The notes: a model not told the origin generated them from the sequence alone. A DNA stretch of 37,704 nt from Lachnospiraceae bacterium (GCA_030524665.1 JAUNGL010000013.1:1-37704); one strand, 5' to 3'. Positions 23,331-32,486 are shown, numbered from the stretch's first letter. Translations and numbers: made by a program.

Positions 23331-23408
23331 GGTTTTGATTGCTGACGGATTGATGTGGAGCACCACAGGGTAATCAAAATAATAATTTTGTCGACCGTCT
23401 GGACAGCA
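23331..23408 (+). ncRNA. ZTP riboswitch (pfl motif) aptamer upstream of fhs
   Basis: The order of parts matches the ZTP/pfl riboswitch. P1 is TTTTGATT (23333-23340) with AATCAAAA (23372-23379). Between them come the internal-loop stretch GCTGACGGAT, a hairpin TGTGG AGCA CCACA (23354-23367) and GGG. After an A/T-rich linker comes the conserved 3' element CGACCGTCTGGACAG (23392-23406). In the common form this is CCGCCTGGGCA; here the G-C pair of its small stem is replaced by T-A on both sides, a compensatory change. ZTP or ZMP binding normally prevents termination. Confidence 0.85.
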
Positions 23409-23436
23409 TTTGGGATTCAAGTGTTGTCCTTTTTTT
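23401..23436 (+). terminator. Terminator of the ZTP riboswitch
   Basis: GGACAGCATTTG (23401-23412) pairs with CAAGTGTTGTCC (23418-23429) over twelve pairs with two G-U, loop GGATT, followed by seven T (23430-23436). Its 5' arm takes the GGAC half of the aptamer's 3' hairpin, so aptamer and terminator exclude each other. Confidence 0.85.
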
Positions 23437-23522
23437 CGCTTATATATGGACGGCGGCAGTCTATTCATTATGGTTTTTACTGTTTTCTCAAAACAGCCAA
23501 TATAAAATTATTCTATTGTAAA

Positions 23523-23613
23523 GTAGAGAAGATACAGTACGTTAAGTGTCACACGATGGGAAGGTCTTTATGTGAACGAAGGAATCATTCCGCGTTACGG
23601 TATCGCTTCCGCT
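23523..23613 (+). ncRNA. THF riboswitch (tetrahydrofolate) aptamer upstream of fhs
   Basis: The stretch contains the conserved parts of the THF riboswitch in order: ACGTTAAGTGT (from 23539), GATGGGAAG, GTGAACGAAGG, CCGCGTTACGGTATCG and CTTCCGCT. A P1-like pairing is possible between GAAGATAC (23528-23535) and GTATCGCTTC (23600-23609) with a two-base bulge. The class was recognised by comparison from memory with the published Eubacterium siraeum aptamer. Folate binding normally lowers expression. Confidence 0.83.
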
Positions 23614-23657
23614 ACTGCGCTAAGGTGAATCCGTGGGTCTCTTTGCGCAGTTTTTTT
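23614..23657 (+). terminator. Terminator of the THF riboswitch
   Basis: ACTGCGC (23614-23620) pairs with GCGCAGT (23645-23651), followed by a run of seven T (23651-23657). It begins immediately after the THF aptamer and 68 bases before the fhs start codon, so the second aptamer also seems to act on transcription. Confidence 0.75.
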
Positions 23658-23724
23658 GCGCCCATCTGCAGGGAAAACGACGCATGATCAGACGGACAGC
23701 CGGAAAAAAGGAGGACTTTTTACT

Positions 23725-25410
23725 ATGGGATTCAAATCAGACATTGAAATTGCTCAGGAAACAGTGATGTCTCCGATTACGGAGATCGCAGCAAAAGCAG
23801 GTATTGATGCAAAATATCTGGAGCAGTACGGAAATTACAAGGCAAAGATCGATTACAATCTTCTGAAAGAGACAGATAAAAAGGATGGCAAGCTGGTCCT
23901 TGTAACTGCAATCAACCCGACCCCGGCAGGAGAAGGAAAGACGACGACAACCGTAGGTCTGGCAGATGGTCTTCAGAAGCTTGGCAAGAATGTAATGGTA
24001 GCACTCCGTGAGCCGTCCCTCGGACCGGTATTCGGTGTTAAGGGTGGAGCAGCAGGCGGTGGATACGCGCAGGTAGTTCCGATGGAGGACATCAACCTTC
24101 ACTTCACAGGTGACTTCCACGCAATCGGCGCAGCGAACAACCTCCTTGCAGCTATGATCGACAACCATATCTATCAGGGCAACGCACTGAACATCGACCC
24201 GCGCAAGATCACATGGAGAAGATGCGTGGATATGAATGACCGTCAGCTTCGTTTTGTAGTAGACGGCCTTGGCGGAAAGACCAACGGTATGCCGAGAGAG
24301 GATGGCTATGATATCACGGTTGCATCTGAGATCATGGCAGTTCTGTGTCTGGCAAGCGATATCACAGACCTGAAGAAGCGTCTCGCAAGAATTATTATTG
24401 GATATACATACGGAAAGGTATCCGAGCAGAAGCCGGTAACAGCAGGCGACCTGCACGCAGAAGGTGCTATGTGTGCACTTCTGAAGGATGCCCTGAAGCC
24501 GAACCTCGTACAGACACTGGAGCACGTACCGGCTATCGTACACGGCGGACCGTTCGCAAACATCGCTCACGGCTGCAACTCCGTGATCGCAACCAAGATG
24601 GCTCTGAAGCTTGGTGACTATGCAATCACAGAGGCTGGATTCGGTGCAGACCTCGGAGCTGAGAAGTTCCTCGACATCAAGTGCCGTATGGCAGGACTGA
24701 AGCCAAGTGCTGTTGTCATCGTAGCTACTGTCCGTGCTTTGAAGTACAACGGCGGTGTTGCAAAGGCAGACCTGAACAATGAGAACCTGGAAGCACTTGA
24801 GAAGGGTCTTCCGAACCTTCTGAAGCATGTAAGCAACATCAAGAATGTATACAAGCTGCCGTGCGTAGTTGCAATCAATGCATTCCCGACTGACACGAAG
24901 GCTGAGCTTGACCTCGTAGAGACCAAGTGTAAAGAGCTTGGCGTAAACGTAGCTCTGTCTGAAGTATGGGCAAAGGGCGGCGAAGGCGGAATCAAGCTTG
25001 CAGAGGAAGTAATCCGTCTCGTAGAAGAGCCGAACGACTTCACCTACAGCTATGAGCTGGAAGGAAGCATCGAGGACAAGCTGAATGCAATCGTACAGAA
25101 GATCTACGGCGGAAGCAAGGTAGTCCTGACTGCAAATGCTCAGAAGCAGGCGAAGGAGCTTGAGGCTATGGGATACGGCAACTGCCCGATCTGTGTGGCT
25201 AAGACACAGTACTCCCTGACAGACGACCAGACGAAGCTCGGAGCTCCGACCGGATTCGAAGTAACTGTACGCAACCTGAAGATTTCCGCAGGTGCAGGCT
25301 TCATCGTAGCCCTGACTGGTGAGATCATGACTATGCCTGGACTTCCGAAGGTACCGGCTGCAGAGCGTATCGATGTAGACGAGACAGGAAAGATTTCCGG
25401 CCTGTTCTAA
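23725..25410 (+). CDS. fhs: Formate-tetrahydrofolate ligase
   Basis: The 561-residue enzyme joins formate to tetrahydrofolate with ATP to give 10-formyl-THF, the entry to the methyl branch of the acetyl-CoA pathway and the source of formyl groups for purines. Marker stretches are [20 protein letters not shown] (nucleotide-binding loop, about 70-89), [34 protein letters not shown] and [19 protein letters not shown]. Length is typical. The ATG at 23725 follows AAAAGGAGG; the frame from 23656 begins in the riboswitch terminator and is rejected. Codon use is highly biased, as in strongly expressed genes. The leader carries ZTP and THF riboswitches. Confidence 0.98.
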   Translation: MGFKSDIEIAQETVMSPITEIAAKAGIDAKYLEQYGNYKAKIDYNLLKETDKKDGKLVLVTAINPTPAGEGKTTTTVGLADGLQKLGKNVMVALREPSLGPVFGVKGGAAGGGYAQVVPMEDINLHFTGDFHAIGAANNLLAAMIDNHIYQGNALNIDPRKITWRRCVDMNDRQLRFVVDGLGGKTNGMPREDGYDITVASEIMAVLCLASDITDLKKRLARIIIGYTYGKVSEQKPVTAGDLHAEGAMCALLKDALKPNLVQTLEHVPAIVHGGPFANIAHGCNSVIATKMALKLGDYAITEAGFGADLGAEKFLDIKCRMAGLKPSAVVIVATVRALKYNGGVAKADLNNENLEALEKGLPNLLKHVSNIKNVYKLPCVVAINAFPTDTKAELDLVETKCKELGVNVALSEVWAKGGEGGIKLAEEVIRLVEEPNDFTYSYELEGSIEDKLNAIVQKIYGGSKVVLTANAQKQAKELEAMGYGNCPICVAKTQYSLTDDQTKLGAPTGFEVTVRNLKISAGAGFIVALTGEIMTMPGLPKVPAAERIDVDETGKISGLF

Positions 25411-25436
25411 TCCACAGGATTTTGAAATGAAAATGG

Positions 25437-25463
25437 CAGGAGACAGAGAATATCTGTCTCCTG
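25437..25463 (+). terminator. Hairpin terminator after fhs
   Basis: CAGGAGACAG (25437-25446) pairs perfectly with CTGTCTCCTG (25454-25463), followed by TTATAACTT. The T tract is weak, so some read-through into the formate channel gene is possible. Confidence 0.65.
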
Positions 25464-25588
25464 TTATAACTTACACAACGGAATGGTATGTTTTGGAATT
25501 ACGGTTTATAGCCGTGAAGCGGACTGTAACTGCGGCCCGGCAGGATTGTGAACTGTAATCTCACGAAAGAAAAGGGAGGGCGCGGATC

Positions 25589-26359
25589 ATGTTTAAAGAT
25601 GAGATGAATGGGGTATGTAATACCGCCAACGGAAAGCTGAGTTTATTATCAAAGAATCCGGCAGGATATTTTGTGATGTCGATGATGGCTGGACTTTATA
25701 TTGCACTTGGAAGTATTCTGATGGGAATTGTCGGCGGAGTATTTACCGGCGGCGGAGCGTACAGCACGAAGCTTGCCTGCGGTATTGTATTTTCCGTAGG
25801 GCTTTGCTTTGTGACAATGGCAGGTGCCGAGCTGTTCACCGGGAATAATTTTGTGATGGCAGTAGCAGGTATGAAGAAGACTGCTTCCTGGGGGAATATT
25901 ATAAAACTCTGGGTAGTCTGCTGGATCGGCAATCTGGTAGGTTCTGTGATTGCAGCAGGTATTTTTACGATGACAGGTATCCCGGCCAGCGGAGATATCG
26001 GAGCATTTTTCGGAACAACAGCAGCAAACAAGATGGCAGGTACGGCCCCGAATTTGTTTGCGAAGGCAATTCTCTGTAATATCTGTGTCTGTATCGCCAT
26101 CTGGTGCGGTGCAAAGCTGAAATCTGAGGGCGCGAAGATTGCCATGAATTTCTGCTGTGTGGCGACATTCGTTACCTGCGGCTTTGAGCACAGTATTGCG
26201 AACATGACCTTCTTGTCGATCGGTCTGATGAATCCGAACGGAATGGCTGTCAGCATGGCAGGCTTCTGGTACAATCTTCTGATCGTGACACTTGGAAATA
26301 TGGTTGGCGGTATTCTTTTTGTAGCAGTACCGTATTATCTGGTTTCAAAAGACAAATGA
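25589..26359 (+). CDS. Formate/nitrite transporter family channel (FocA-like)
   Basis: The 256-residue membrane protein has six hydrophobic segments and FNT-family stretches: FVMSMMAGLYIALGSILMGI, AGAELFTGNNFVM (the AELFTGN motif of the first half), VCWIGNLVGSVIAAGIF, NICVCIAIWCGAKLKSEGAK and GFEHSIANMTF (containing the pore His). It would move formate across the cytoplasmic membrane as a pentamer. Lying directly after fhs, it fits supply or release of formate for the same pathway. It has GGGAGGG before the ATG. A separate promoter was not found, and a hairpin lies between the two genes. Confidence 0.92.
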   Translation: MFKDEMNGVCNTANGKLSLLSKNPAGYFVMSMMAGLYIALGSILMGIVGGVFTGGGAYSTKLACGIVFSVGLCFVTMAGAELFTGNNFVMAVAGMKKTASWGNIIKLWVVCWIGNLVGSVIAAGIFTMTGIPASGDIGAFFGTTAANKMAGTAPNLFAKAILCNICVCIAIWCGAKLKSEGAKIAMNFCCVATFVTCGFEHSIANMTFLSIGLMNPNGMAVSMAGFWYNLLIVTLGNMVGGILFVAVPYYLVSKDK

Positions 26360-26447
26360 TGTTATGGTTCATTTATGTGACCAGTAACTGTATCGCTGCT
26401 GCGGCCTGACAGATGCAGGGAAAACAGCCGCGGTGGTAAAAGGAAAG

Positions 26448-26494
26448 CTCCGGAGATCACAGATGTGATGACCGGGGCGTTCTTGCGTCCGGAG
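26448..26494 (-). terminator. Terminator of the FMN-binding-like gene (minus strand)
   Basis: CTCCGGA (26448-26454) pairs with TCCGGAG (26488-26494), with an inner ATCAC/GTGAT hairpin. On the minus strand CTTTCCTTTT follows. It sits just past the stop of the minus-strand gene. Confidence 0.5.
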
Positions 26495-26511
26495 TTCCGG
26501 ATTTCGTGATT

Positions 26512-27096
26512 TCACATTTCTGCACGTGCCAGGGCATCGGAGATGGCATTCAGCAGAAGCTGTGAAGTATAGCGGTTTTCCTGCGGGCTGGTAATCCCGT
26601 CCAGAGTCTGACGCTGCAGAATCTGAGCGGTGATATGTTCCAGAGATGGTGTCATCAAAGGGTACATGGCTGAGACTGACTCGCTCAGATTTACGAGGCG
26701 GATGGAGTTGATATGGTTCTTATCAACGGTTACCTCCACATCGATGGTCGCGTCATTCAGATAAATCGGTGTCGCATAGATACCTGGGGTGTAGGCTGCA
26801 GCGGATGCAGCAGAGGAACTGACGGTTCTTGCTTCAGTGCCTGTATTCTGAGAGACGGTTTCAGATGGTCTGCTATGATCTGTTTGCAGTGCCGAAGTTT
26901 CCGGGGAATTGCTGCTCCCGGTTTGTGATTCCGCAGACTGTCCGCCTGAATTGCCGGCTGATGTATTGGTATCGGATGTGCGTCCGGTAAACATCAGAAA
27001 GAGACAGACGAGCAGGAGAATGGCGAGAGATATCAGGAGAAGCGTGTAAATAATCTCGCGCATTCTGAATACAAGGATTCTGGGCTTTGAGTTCAT
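26512..27096 (-). CDS. Membrane-anchored FMN-binding-domain-like protein
   Basis: From the ATG at 27096 (GGAG upstream) the product has 194 residues: a short inside stretch, one strong transmembrane helix (about 14-37, YTLLLISLAILLLVCLFLMF), a Ser/Thr/Gln-rich linker of about 70 residues and a C-terminal domain from about 100. The domain (YTPGIYATPIYLNDATIDVE, VDKNHINSIRLVNLSESVSA, MTPSLEHITAQILQRQTLDG) resembles the FMN-binding (RnfG/NqrC-type) fold, with the SG.T motif missing or altered, so covalent flavin attachment is doubtful. The frame from 27168 adds 24 residues with no ribosome binding site. It is divergent from degV; neighbours give no clear hint. Confidence 0.68.
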   Translation of the reverse strand: MNSKPRILVFRMREIIYTLLLISLAILLLVCLFLMFTGRTSDTNTSAGNSGGQSAESQTGSSNSPETSALQTDHSRPSETVSQNTGTEARTVSSSAASAAAYTPGIYATPIYLNDATIDVEVTVDKNHINSIRLVNLSESVSAMYPLMTPSLEHITAQILQRQTLDGITSPQENRYTSQLLLNAISDALARAEM

Positions 27097-27281
27097 GGTA
27101 ATACTCCGGGGTGTTTTATTGATACAGTTTATGGGACGGGGTGTGGTTTTATGTCTTTGGGTTTGCAATAAAAAAGTGTTCGTGGTATGATGACTTTAAC
27201 CGGAAGCGGCCCTGGTATCATTATTGGAGTGCAAAATGGTCAAGGGTTGTATGGTTGAAGTAGAAAATAGCGGAGGTTATT

Positions 27282-28151
27282 ATGGAAAAATATCTGATTA
27301 CGACGGATAATATGGCAGATTTGCCGGAAGAGTACCTTGCAGAGCACCAGCTTCCGGCTATGTCTCTGACTTATGTGCTGGATGGAAAGAGTTATGATGC
27401 GGAAAAATCTCTTCCGTATCAGGAGTTTTACCGGAAGATGCGCGAAGGCTGTATGCCGACGACTTCTCAGATTAATCCGGAGGAAGCGAGAAAACGTTTT
27501 TGTGATTATCTGAAAATCAGTAAAAATATCATTCACATTGCGTTTTCAGGCGGACTCAGCGGTACGTATAACAGTGTCAGAATTGCTGCTCGGGAGCTGG
27601 AAGAAGAAATGCCGGACTGCCGGATTACGGTAGTGGATTCTCTTTCTGCTTCTCTGGGAGAAGGGCTTCTGGTGCACAAAGCTCTGGAGCTTCAGACAGG
27701 GGGGATGGAGTATGATGCACTGGTGAAGTGGCTGGAAGATCACAAAAAGAATGTATGCCATAACTTTACCGTGGATGATCTGTTCCATTTGTACAGGGGC
27801 GGCCGCGTATCTAAAACTGCGGCTGTAATCGGAACCATGATTCATCTGAAGCCGGTGCTCCATGTAGATGAGGAAGGGCATCTGGTGGCGCTGTCCAAGG
27901 TGCGCGGAAGAAAAAAATCCCTGAATGCGCTGGTGGATAATATGGAAAAACAGATAGGAAGCTGGAGGAACAGAAATGATACCGTATTTATTAGTCATGG
28001 CGACTGTTATGAGGATGCGGTCTATGTAAAAGAACTGGTCAGAAAGCGGTTTGGCATAGAAAAATTCCTGATTGCCCCGGTGGGGCCGACGATTGGGGCA
28101 CATTCAGGCCCCGGAACAGTAGCGCTGTTTTTTATGGGAGATGTGCGTTAG
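27282..28151 (+). CDS. DegV family fatty-acid-binding protein
   Basis: The 289-residue protein starts YLITTDNMADLPEEYLAEHQ, has the PTTSQINPEE stretch (about 47-56) whose Thr/Ser residues hold the carboxylate of a bound fatty acid, and IAFSGGLSGTYNSVRIAA, VDSLSASLGEGLLV and LFHLYRGGRVSKTAAVIGTM in family order. DegV/FakB proteins present fatty acids to the kinase FakA, which phosphorylates them for phospholipid synthesis. AGCGGAGG precedes the ATG. Length is normal and no signal peptide is present. The transglutaminase-like lipoprotein gene follows after 63 bases with its own ribosome binding site. Confidence 0.93.
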   Translation: MEKYLITTDNMADLPEEYLAEHQLPAMSLTYVLDGKSYDAEKSLPYQEFYRKMREGCMPTTSQINPEEARKRFCDYLKISKNIIHIAFSGGLSGTYNSVRIAARELEEEMPDCRITVVDSLSASLGEGLLVHKALELQTGGMEYDALVKWLEDHKKNVCHNFTVDDLFHLYRGGRVSKTAAVIGTMIHLKPVLHVDEEGHLVALSKVRGRKKSLNALVDNMEKQIGSWRNRNDTVFISHGDCYEDAVYVKELVRKRFGIEKFLIAPVGPTIGAHSGPGTVALFFMGDVR

Positions 28152-28214
28152 ACGAAAGAGATGAAAGAAGGAACCACTGCAGGATAAAGCTTGGAAATAG
28201 AAGAGGAGAGGAAT

Positions 28215-30791
28215 ATGCGTTTAATGAGAAAAAAGGGACACCGGATTCTGACAGCGGCTCTGGCGGCGGTGCTGTTGTTTGGCTGCAGTGCGGGAGCAGC
28301 AGAGGAGATATTGATAGAACCGGAAGAAATCGTGCAGCCGGAGGGAAGCAGCGCGAAGGCTGGAAATTCTTTAGAAGCAGGAAATATTTCATCGGATAAC
28401 CTGAGTATTGATGAGGCGGAGATTGTAGTGCTTCCGCAGTCCGGTGAAAATCCTGTGCGTTCCGATGAACCGCAGGATGATGTGAATAGGGATATACTGT
28501 CAGACACGCAGGCCGGTACGGTTTCCGAAGCCGTAGAATTACAGGATGGTGAAGGAATATCGGGTGAAGTACCGGATGTCGGGAATGGGGAAATGATGGA
28601 GCCACAGACCAATGGTGATACTGAAACTCCGTCAGAGCCGCAGACCAATGGGGATGCTGAAACTTCGTCAGAACAGCAGAACGGCAGCAAAATGGAGACT
28701 GATTTCCAGACCTTGGAGCAGGGAGAACCGGAAGCGGAGGGCTCCTTATCAGTGGAATCATTCACAGAAGCAATCACAGAAGAAGAACAGGAATCCGATG
28801 CGGGAGAAGGATTGATACTGGAAATTGAAGAACTGGAGGAGGGCGATGTACCGGAATTTGAGACAGAAGAGCTCCAGATAGAAGAATTAGAAGCATCTGT
28901 AGAAGATACGGAGATGGTCACGCTTGTGAACAGCGGAAACGCCGCGGATGCATCTCTTTCTATGCTTCGTGCGTATTCCATATCCCAGTATGAAACGTGT
29001 TATGGAGAACAGCTGGATGGGGAAAGCCGGCTGATTTATGATGCGATGGTTGCGGCGTGGGCATCCGGGGGGACCGGGAATATTGAATATCCGTTCCGTG
29101 AAAGCCTGACTTTTCAGGCAGAGGGAACCATCGTAAATGGAACCGCACAATGGGATAAAAATAAATGCGTGGAATATCAGGAACTGTTGGATGAACTCCG
29201 GTGTGTAGTGCAGAGCGCCTTTGATGCGTTTGTTTATGATTATCCGGAGGCCTTCTGGCTGAGCAATATTTCATTTTCCTATAGTATTTCCTGGCAAACT
29301 ATACTGGGAATGCCAGGGAAGCTGGAAGGGAAAATCACAGGTATGTCAATTGTCGGGAATGAACGGTATTCCGGCGCCAAATCAGAAACGGCAGCATTCC
29401 AGAGTGCGGTGACAGCAGCAGTGAACCAAATCAATGGCAGCCTGCCCTCCGGTGCAGGGACGTATGACAAGGTTCGTGCCATCCATGATTATATCTGCAA
29501 TGTAGCCACTTACGGAAATGGGAGTTATGCCTACACACCAGCCGGAATCTTTTTGAAGGATAAGATTGTGGTCTGCGAGGGTTACGCAAAATCACTCAAA
29601 ATTCTGTGCGGCCGTTTTGGAATTCCGAGTGCGATCATCGTTGGCAGAGCCCTGAAGAAAAAGAATGGTGACCTGAATAAAAATGACGATACGTCAAAGC
29701 ATATGTGGAATTATGTGAAAATGGAAGACGGGGTGTGGTATCTGGTAGATACGACATGGGATGACCAGAAAGGCGGAATTATTACCGACTATTTCCTGGC
29801 AGGAGCCGGTTCACGGGGATTTTATGCTGTAATAAGTGCCGAGAGGCAGATTTACACAAATTTTTCCGGAATGAATGGGACACAGAATTTTGCAGTGCCG
29901 ACACTGAGTCAGACTGAATATCAGCGTTCGTCGCATGTCTGCCAGTGGCAGGAGATTTCCAGAACAGTCCCTACCTGCCAGAAAAATGGAACAGTTGAAT
30001 ATAAATGTACAGACTGCGATAGGACGAAAACAGAGTATCTCCCGGCAGTAACCCACAGCTGGGGGAAATACAGCTATAACGGAGATGCCACCTGCACCAA
30101 GAATGGAACTAAGACAGCAAAATGCAAATTTGGCTGTGGTACAACTAATACAGTTGCAGATCCGAAATATCCCAAGGGCCATTCCTACTCAAGCAAATGG
30201 ACGATTGACAAAGCGGCCACTTGCTTAGCAGCAGGAAGCAAGTCACATCACTGTACAGTCTGCGGGGCGAAGAAGGATGTCACAAAAATTAAAAAGCTGA
30301 CGCCTACGATCAAGCTCAGCGAGACGAAGGTTGTCCTGACGATAGGAAAGGCAGGGAAGACCATTAAGGTGAGCAAGCTTGGAAAGGGAGATAAGGTCAA
30401 ATCATGGAAGTCGAGCAATACTTCAGTGGCAAAGGTTAGCTCTAAAGGGAAGATCACTCCACAGAAAAAAACAGGAAAAGCGACCATAACAGTAACTCTG
30501 GCAAGCGGGCTGAAGAAAAAGATCAGTGTGACGGTCCAGAAAGATCCGACCAAGACAACGAAAATTACAGGGGTAAGTAAAACTCTTACGCTGAAAAAGG
30601 GAAAAACGAAGACGTTGAAGCCGATACTTACCCCGAAGACGAGCAAAGAAAAGGTGACGTATTCTTCCTCGAATAAAAAAGTGGCGACGGTGAGCTCCAA
30701 AGGAAAGATTACAGCGAAGAAAAAAGGAACGGCAGTAATTACCGTAAAATCCGGGAAGATCAGTGTGAAGTGTAAGGTTGTGGTAAAGTAA
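28215..30791 (+). CDS. Lipoprotein with transglutaminase-like domain and C-terminal Big_2 domains
   Basis: From the ATG at 28215 the product has 858 residues. A lipoprotein signal (AALAAVLLFGC, Cys about 24) leads to a very acidic, Glu-rich linker (about 30-235). A transglutaminase-like protease core follows, with Cys in VVCEGYAKSL, His in SKHMWNYVK and Asp in WYLVDTTWDD as the likely triad (about 455-520). Then come three Cys/His zinc-finger-like modules (HVC..C..CTDC, CTKNGTKTAKCKFGC, HHCTVCG), and two lysine-rich Big_2-type Ig domains ending the protein. It would be anchored outside the membrane and may act on the cell wall or on proteins; the substrate is unknown. Tracts of opposite charge at the two ends are striking. 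Confidence 0.85.
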   Translation: MRLMRKKGHRILTAALAAVLLFGCSAGAAEEILIEPEEIVQPEGSSAKAGNSLEAGNISSDNLSIDEAEIVVLPQSGENPVRSDEPQDDVNRDILSDTQAGTVSEAVELQDGEGISGEVPDVGNGEMMEPQTNGDTETPSEPQTNGDAETSSEQQNGSKMETDFQTLEQGEPEAEGSLSVESFTEAITEEEQESDAGEGLILEIEELEEGDVPEFETEELQIEELEASVEDTEMVTLVNSGNAADASLSMLRAYSISQYETCYGEQLDGESRLIYDAMVAAWASGGTGNIEYPFRESLTFQAEGTIVNGTAQWDKNKCVEYQELLDELRCVVQSAFDAFVYDYPEAFWLSNISFSYSISWQTILGMPGKLEGKITGMSIVGNERYSGAKSETAAFQSAVTAAVNQINGSLPSGAGTYDKVRAIHDYICNVATYGNGSYAYTPAGIFLKDKIVVCEGYAKSLKILCGRFGIPSAIIVGRALKKKNGDLNKNDDTSKHMWNYVKMEDGVWYLVDTTWDDQKGGIITDYFLAGAGSRGFYAVISAERQIYTNFSGMNGTQNFAVPTLSQTEYQRSSHVCQWQEISRTVPTCQKNGTVEYKCTDCDRTKTEYLPAVTHSWGKYSYNGDATCTKNGTKTAKCKFGCGTTNTVADPKYPKGHSYSSKWTIDKAATCLAAGSKSHHCTVCGAKKDVTKIKKLTPTIKLSETKVVLTIGKAGKTIKVSKLGKGDKVKSWKSSNTSVAKVSSKGKITPQKKTGKATITVTLASGLKKKISVTVQKDPTKTTKITGVSKTLTLKKGKTKTLKPILTPKTSKEKVTYSSSNKKVATVSSKGKITAKKKGTAVITVKSGKISVKCKVVVK

Positions 30792-30871
30792 CAATTTCTT
30801 GTATAGTTCAGAAGATATGGGAAACACTGTGAGTAAAGCTTACAATGACAAAACAGTGAGGTCCATAACGG

Positions 30872-32278
30872 ATGAAGCAGAAGTTTGATGCGAAAACGAT
30901 AAAAGAGAATATGGATCAGGCATTGCGCGTCGAAGAGAATTTTGATATCAACTGCTGTGATATGCAGATCGGCGGACGCAATGCCTGGTTTTATTTTGTG
31001 GATGGCTTTATCAAAGATGAGGTCATGCAGAAGATCATGGAATATTTTTATTCCCTGAAGCCAGAAGATCTGGAACAGGGCGCAGACGCTTTTTTGACGC
31101 AAAATCTTCCTTATGTGGAAACAGACACGCTGTACGGAGAAGAAGAAATACAGACGGCGGTTCTCTCCGGGACGACCTGCCTGCTAATTGACGGATTTTC
31201 CTGCTGTCTTGCGATTGATTGCAGGACGTATCCGGCAAGAGGAGTGGAGGAACCGGAGAAGGATAAGGTGCTGCGTGGTTCCAGAGACGGTTTTGTGGAG
31301 ACCGTTGTATTTAATACGGCCCTGATCCGGCGGCGGATCCGCGATCCGGATCTTACGATGGAAATGCTGAATGTCGGTACAGCCTCCAAAAGTGATGTGG
31401 TACTCTGCTATATGGAAGGGCGTGCTGATCCGAAGCTGGTTCGGCTGCTGCGCAAAAAGATCCGGAATGTCCGGGTAGATGCTCTCTCAATGAATCAGGA
31501 AAGTCTGGCAGAGTGCATTTATCATCAGAACTGGTGGAATCCGTTTCCCAAGTTTAAGTATACAGAACGGCCTGATGCGGCGGCAGCAGGAATCCTGGAA
31601 GGCAAGGTTGCAATTTTGGTGGATAATTCACCTGCTGCTTCGATGCTTCCTGCGACCATATTTGATATTCTGGAAGAAGCAGATGACTATTATTTTCCTC
31701 CCGTCACCGGAACGTATCTGAAATTGTCACGTTTTCTGATTTCCATGCTGACGTTGTTCCTGACTCCGGTATGGCTGCTGCTGATGCAGAATACGGGATG
31801 GATTCCGGACTGGCTGCTGTTTATTCTTCCGAAGGAAACGGTGTATGTGCCGCTGGCCCTTCAGCTTCTGGTGCTGGAATTTGCGATCGATGGCCTGAGA
31901 CTGGCTGCGATCAATACGCCTTCGATGCTGACGACACCGCTGAGTGTCATAGCCGGTATTGTGGTGGGCGAATTTGCAGTCAATTCAGGCTGGTTCAATT
32001 CAGAAACTATGCTGTATATGGCGTTTGTTTCGATCGCAAACTACACGCAGGCGAGTTATGAACTGGGGTATGCATTCAAATTTTTCAGGTTAGTTTTTAC
32101 CGTGTTGACCGCATTATTCCAGCTTCCGGGCCTGATTACAGGAGTTCTGTTTTTTGTCTGGTCCCTGTGTGCGAACCGAAGCGTGGGCGGAGGAAGCTAT
32201 CTGTATCCGCTATTCCCACCTGATTTCCGGCAGATGGGAAGAAGCTTCTTCCGGCAGAAAATACGCAGTGAAAGTTGA
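30872..32278 (+). CDS. spoVAF: GerA-family spore protein, SpoVAF-like
   Basis: The 468-residue product has a soluble N-terminal part (1-270) with LRGSRDGFVETVVFNTALIR and WWNPFPKFKYTERPDAAAA, a stretch I recognise from SpoVAF. Then come about five hydrophobic helices with LALQLLVLEFAIDGLRLAAI and ANYTQASYELGYAFKFFRLV. GerA/SpoVAF proteins act in the inner membrane of the spore, SpoVAF together with the SpoVA channel during dipicolinic acid release. Other spoVA genes are not in the window, so the gene stands apart here. Its presence argues that the organism forms endospores. GTGAGGT precedes the ATG. Assignment to SpoVAF rather than a GerAA subunit rests on the NPFPK.KYTERPD motif. Confidence 0.82.
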   Translation: MKQKFDAKTIKENMDQALRVEENFDINCCDMQIGGRNAWFYFVDGFIKDEVMQKIMEYFYSLKPEDLEQGADAFLTQNLPYVETDTLYGEEEIQTAVLSGTTCLLIDGFSCCLAIDCRTYPARGVEEPEKDKVLRGSRDGFVETVVFNTALIRRRIRDPDLTMEMLNVGTASKSDVVLCYMEGRADPKLVRLLRKKIRNVRVDALSMNQESLAECIYHQNWWNPFPKFKYTERPDAAAAGILEGKVAILVDNSPAASMLPATIFDILEEADDYYFPPVTGTYLKLSRFLISMLTLFLTPVWLLLMQNTGWIPDWLLFILPKETVYVPLALQLLVLEFAIDGLRLAAINTPSMLTTPLSVIAGIVVGEFAVNSGWFNSETMLYMAFVSIANYTQASYELGYAFKFFRLVFTVLTALFQLPGLITGVLFFVWSLCANRSVGGGSYLYPLFPPDFRQMGRSFFRQKIRSES

Positions 32279-32486
32279 TAAATAAAGAATAAAAAAACGG
32301 AAAAGGGCATATATTACAGGTATACCTTCTGTGCAGGCAGATGGCCGCTGTTCATACGTCTGCCGGACGGCAGTTGTCCGAACCGCAACAGCAAATGTTC
32401 ACTGCTGAATCATATGTCATGCAGAGACAGAAGGAGAAATACAGGGGTATATGGCCTTATACCAAAACAGAAAAGGAGAATGAATT

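Noticed and set aside
23355-23687. 110-codon open frame in the fhs leader
   Set aside because: It overlaps both aptamers and both terminators, has no ribosome binding site, and its product has no recognisable domain.
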